Part shown: positions 62,646-64,000 of the stretch, piece after piece
How the letters are laid out: each line of letters opens with the position of its first letter
Position numbering within the stretch: position 1 is the first letter of the stretch
Assembly: GCF_004016515.1 (NCBI RefSeq)
Contig: NZ_SACT01000010.1
Coordinates: forward strand, 186,001-250,000
DNA: 64,000 nucleotides
Origin: Rubrivivax albus
Lineage (GTDB): Bacteria; Pseudomonadota; Gammaproteobacteria; Burkholderiales; Burkholderiaceae_C
Reading direction: 5' to 3'
Position numbers and translations under genes: made by a program
The notes under the pieces: generated by a model
Told to the model about the DNA's origin: nothing
Database searches by the model: none
Seen by the model: the letters and a program-made list of their open reading frames with translations, nothing else

Positions 62646-62825
62646 TCACATTCAGTGCCTTGAACGCACTCCTTGAACTGAGACTCCAGCACGTAAGAAC
62701 TGCAAGTTTGACAACAGTTTAGGATCTATACCTAAAGCTTCGTCTTACCACTAAGCTCTAAAGCGCCCCAAGAAATCCCGCATATAGTAGGCACCGGACA
62801 GGCACCAGAGCAGGCCGGGGGCGTG
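62646..62825. repeat. AT-rich attachment-arm region with short repeats and hairpins
   Basis: The 180-nt gap between the tRNA fragment and the integrase is much more AT-rich than the chromosome. It holds a direct repeat CCTTGAAC (62658-62665 and 62671-62678), a hairpin AGTGC-N7-GCACT (62654-62670), and a hairpin TTTAGG-ATCTATA-CCTAAA (62718-62736). Such short direct repeats next to a core site are where integrase arm or excisionase proteins bind. No gene is seen. Confidence 0.55.
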
Positions 62826-64000
62826 ATGGCGGAAATTACTAGCCAGTGGATGCAGGGTTCGCCGGGGACGGCGGACAAGTGGCTGTGCGAGTCGTTCGCA
62901 CGCGGGCATGGCGCGTTCCTGGGCCGGATCACCAAGGCCGGGGAGCGGCGCTTCTACTACCGCTACACCGGCAGTTCCGGCCAGGTGCGGCTGCTCATCG
63001 GTCCGTACGGCGGGCGTGGCGATGGCCGCACGACGTTTACCGTGGCACAGGCTAGAGACAAGGCCAGGGAACTGGCTGCGCTGTACCGGAGCGGCGTGCG
63101 CGACCTGCGCGAGCACTTGGAGACCGAGGCCAAAGCACGCCAGGCTGCCGCACAGGAGGAACTAGACCGCATCGAAACAGCCCGAGTGCTTGCCGCGCAG
63201 GAGGCGGAGCGGAACATTACCGTGACGGCGTTGTTCGCTCAGTGGCAAGCGGCCGAACTGCAGCCTCGTTCACGCACGGACGGCAGGCGCACGGGCCGCA
63301 AGGACGGGGGGCAATCGGTGCGGTGGATGTTCGAGCGGCGGGTGTTCCCGGTCATCGGGCACAGGCCAGTCACGGACGTACGTAAGGCCGGCCTCATGAC
63401 CATCCTCGACACCGCCCGTGCCGAGGGGCGGCGCAGGACGGCGAACGTGCTGCTGGCAGAGCTCAAGCAGATGTTCCGGTTCGCCCTGGTGCGGGAGATG
63501 ATCGAACGCAACCCGCTGGACACGGTCACGCGACGAGATGCCGGCGGACCGGAAGTGCCACGAGAGCGCGTTCTTTCCGCGTCGGAAGTGCAGCGCCTGG
63601 TGTCTGCCCTGCCCGCTTCAGGGTTGGACGGCCGGTCGGCCTGTGCCGTCTGGCTGATCCTGGCAACAGCCGTCCGGGTCGGCGAGGCCATAAACGCGCG
63701 CTGGGAGCACATCGACCTGGTCGCCGGCACCTGGTATCTGCCCGACACCAAGAACCAGCGAGACCACACGATCCGGTTGTCTGCATTCGCCGTGCGGCAG
63801 CTGGAGGAGATCAGGCGGTTGCAGGCCATCCGGGACATACGCCGCGCGATCCGACACAACGTCACGGCCGACAAGGCCGACGGCAAGACTACGCGCGCCA
63901 CGCGCGGCATGCGGAACTGGGCCGACCATCCCGCCCCGGCATCTTCGCCGTGGGTGTTCCCGAACCACACCGGCGAGGCGCCGGTAGACAAGACCACGTT
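62826..64000 (+). CDS. int: Tyrosine-family integrase, truncated by the window end
   Basis: An open frame of at least 391 residues with no stop before base 64000. The N-terminal ~90 residues resemble the arm-binding domain of P4/CP4-type integrases (RRFYYRYTGSSGQVRLLIGPYG). A helical charged stretch (95-140) precedes the core-binding domain (ERNITVTALFAQW to NPLDTVTRR). The catalytic domain begins near 245; Arg284 in ATAVRVGEAINARWEHIDL is the first catalytic Arg and Lys309 in PDTKNQRDHTI the beta-hairpin Lys. The second Arg and Tyr lie outside the window. It begins 180 nt from a tRNA-Pro half-site, as expected for this class. Confidence 0.9.
   Translation, partial: MAEITSQWMQGSPGTADKWLCESFARGHGAFLGRITKAGERRFYYRYTGSSGQVRLLIGPYGGRGDGRTTFTVAQARDKARELAALYRSGVRDLREHLETEAKARQAAAQEELDRIETARVLAAQEAERNITVTALFAQWQAAELQPRSRTDGRRTGRKDGGQSVRWMFERRVFPVIGHRPVTDVRKAGLMTILDTARAEGRRRTANVLLAELKQMFRFALVREMIERNPLDTVTRRDAGGPEVPRERVLSASEVQRLVSALPASGLDGRSACAVWLILATAVRVGEAINARWEHIDLVAGTWYLPDTKNQRDHTIRLSAFAVRQLEEIRRLQAIRDIRRAIRHNVTADKADGKTTRATRGMRNWADHPAPASSPWVFPNHTGEAPVDKTT

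Noticed and set aside
62718..62736. Hairpin with loop ATCTATA read as an anticodon arm with anticodon CUA (amber suppressor tRNA)
   Set aside because: There is no T arm or matching acceptor stem on the plus strand, so it is not a functional tRNA.

Overview
The window is about 70% G+C and reads as a chromosomal segment of a Gram-negative betaproteobacterium of the order Burkholderiales (Rubrivivax/Leptothrix/Ideonella-like). This rests on the family content: LptF/LptG beside PepA/HolC, a 7Fe FdxA ferredoxin, a DUF934 gene inside a cys operon, a CysB-type regulator, a LivK lipoprotein and the hpa genes. This placement is an inference, since no rRNA or marker gene is present. Genes are tightly packed, many pairs overlap by 4 nt (ATGA/GTGA/TTGA), and no gene-free stretch exceeds 300 bp.

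Layout. 1-2882: end of a sulfate-assimilation operon (cysI fragment, DUF934, cysH of the Fe-S APS reductase type, SUMT/cobA). 2948-4377: FdxA ferredoxin and a TrxR-like ferredoxin-NADP reductase, closed by a strong terminator. 4449-6747: a TPP riboswitch leading into a TonB-dependent receptor. 6791: tRNA-Asn. 7102-12772: homoprotocatechuate meta-cleavage operon (hpaG1-G2-E-D-F-H) with divergent hpaR; the hpaI aldolase is not in the window. 12796-18881: a coupled set of periplasmic and membrane genes (secreted amidohydrolase, LVIVD/P-domain protein, FixH/YtkA-like protein, MauG-like di-heme peroxidase, two methyltransferase-like proteins). 18891-25315: cupin, TPR-like protein, paaG-like isomerase, PaaK-like adenylating enzyme, M17 aminopeptidase, dusC. 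25205-31049: core-MetE, VanB/VanA-type Rieske demethylase, MarR regulator, SapC and a CorC/HlyC-type membrane protein, with a perfect 18-bp palindrome in front of vanA.

31196-36608: secreted DsrE-like protein, apaH, tRNA-Ser, a large VCBS/Ig-like lipoprotein, and amtB behind a sigma-54 promoter framed by a large dyad of NtrC-like half-sites. 36624-42701: hyi-glgA-glgC and divergent glgP (glycogen). 42718-49567: MFS carrier, LivK-type lipoprotein, holC, pepA, lptF-lptG. 49584-52089: CbiX, CysB-type regulator and an aminotransferase. 52135-58910: FimV-like protein, enoyl-CoA hydratase, Crp/Fnr regulator, an APH-kinase plus ACAD11-like dehydrogenase pair, and a hypothetical protein. 59032-62538: tRNA-Arg, a membrane protein, a UvrD-like helicase and a small duplicated-domain protein.

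62601-64000 is the edge of an integrated mobile element. The 3' half of a tRNA-Pro(UGG), cut at the anticodon loop, forms the attachment site. It is followed by AT-rich DNA with short repeats and a P4-type tyrosine integrase that runs off the window. The element body and the restored complete tRNA-Pro should lie to the right.

The genes describe a metabolically versatile heterotroph that degrades lignin-type aromatics and fatty or hydroxy acids, stores glycogen and assimilates sulfate and ammonium. Best candidates for little-described biology are the LVIVD/FixH/di-heme cluster, the kinase-ACAD pair, the TPP-controlled receptor and the symmetric amtB control region.
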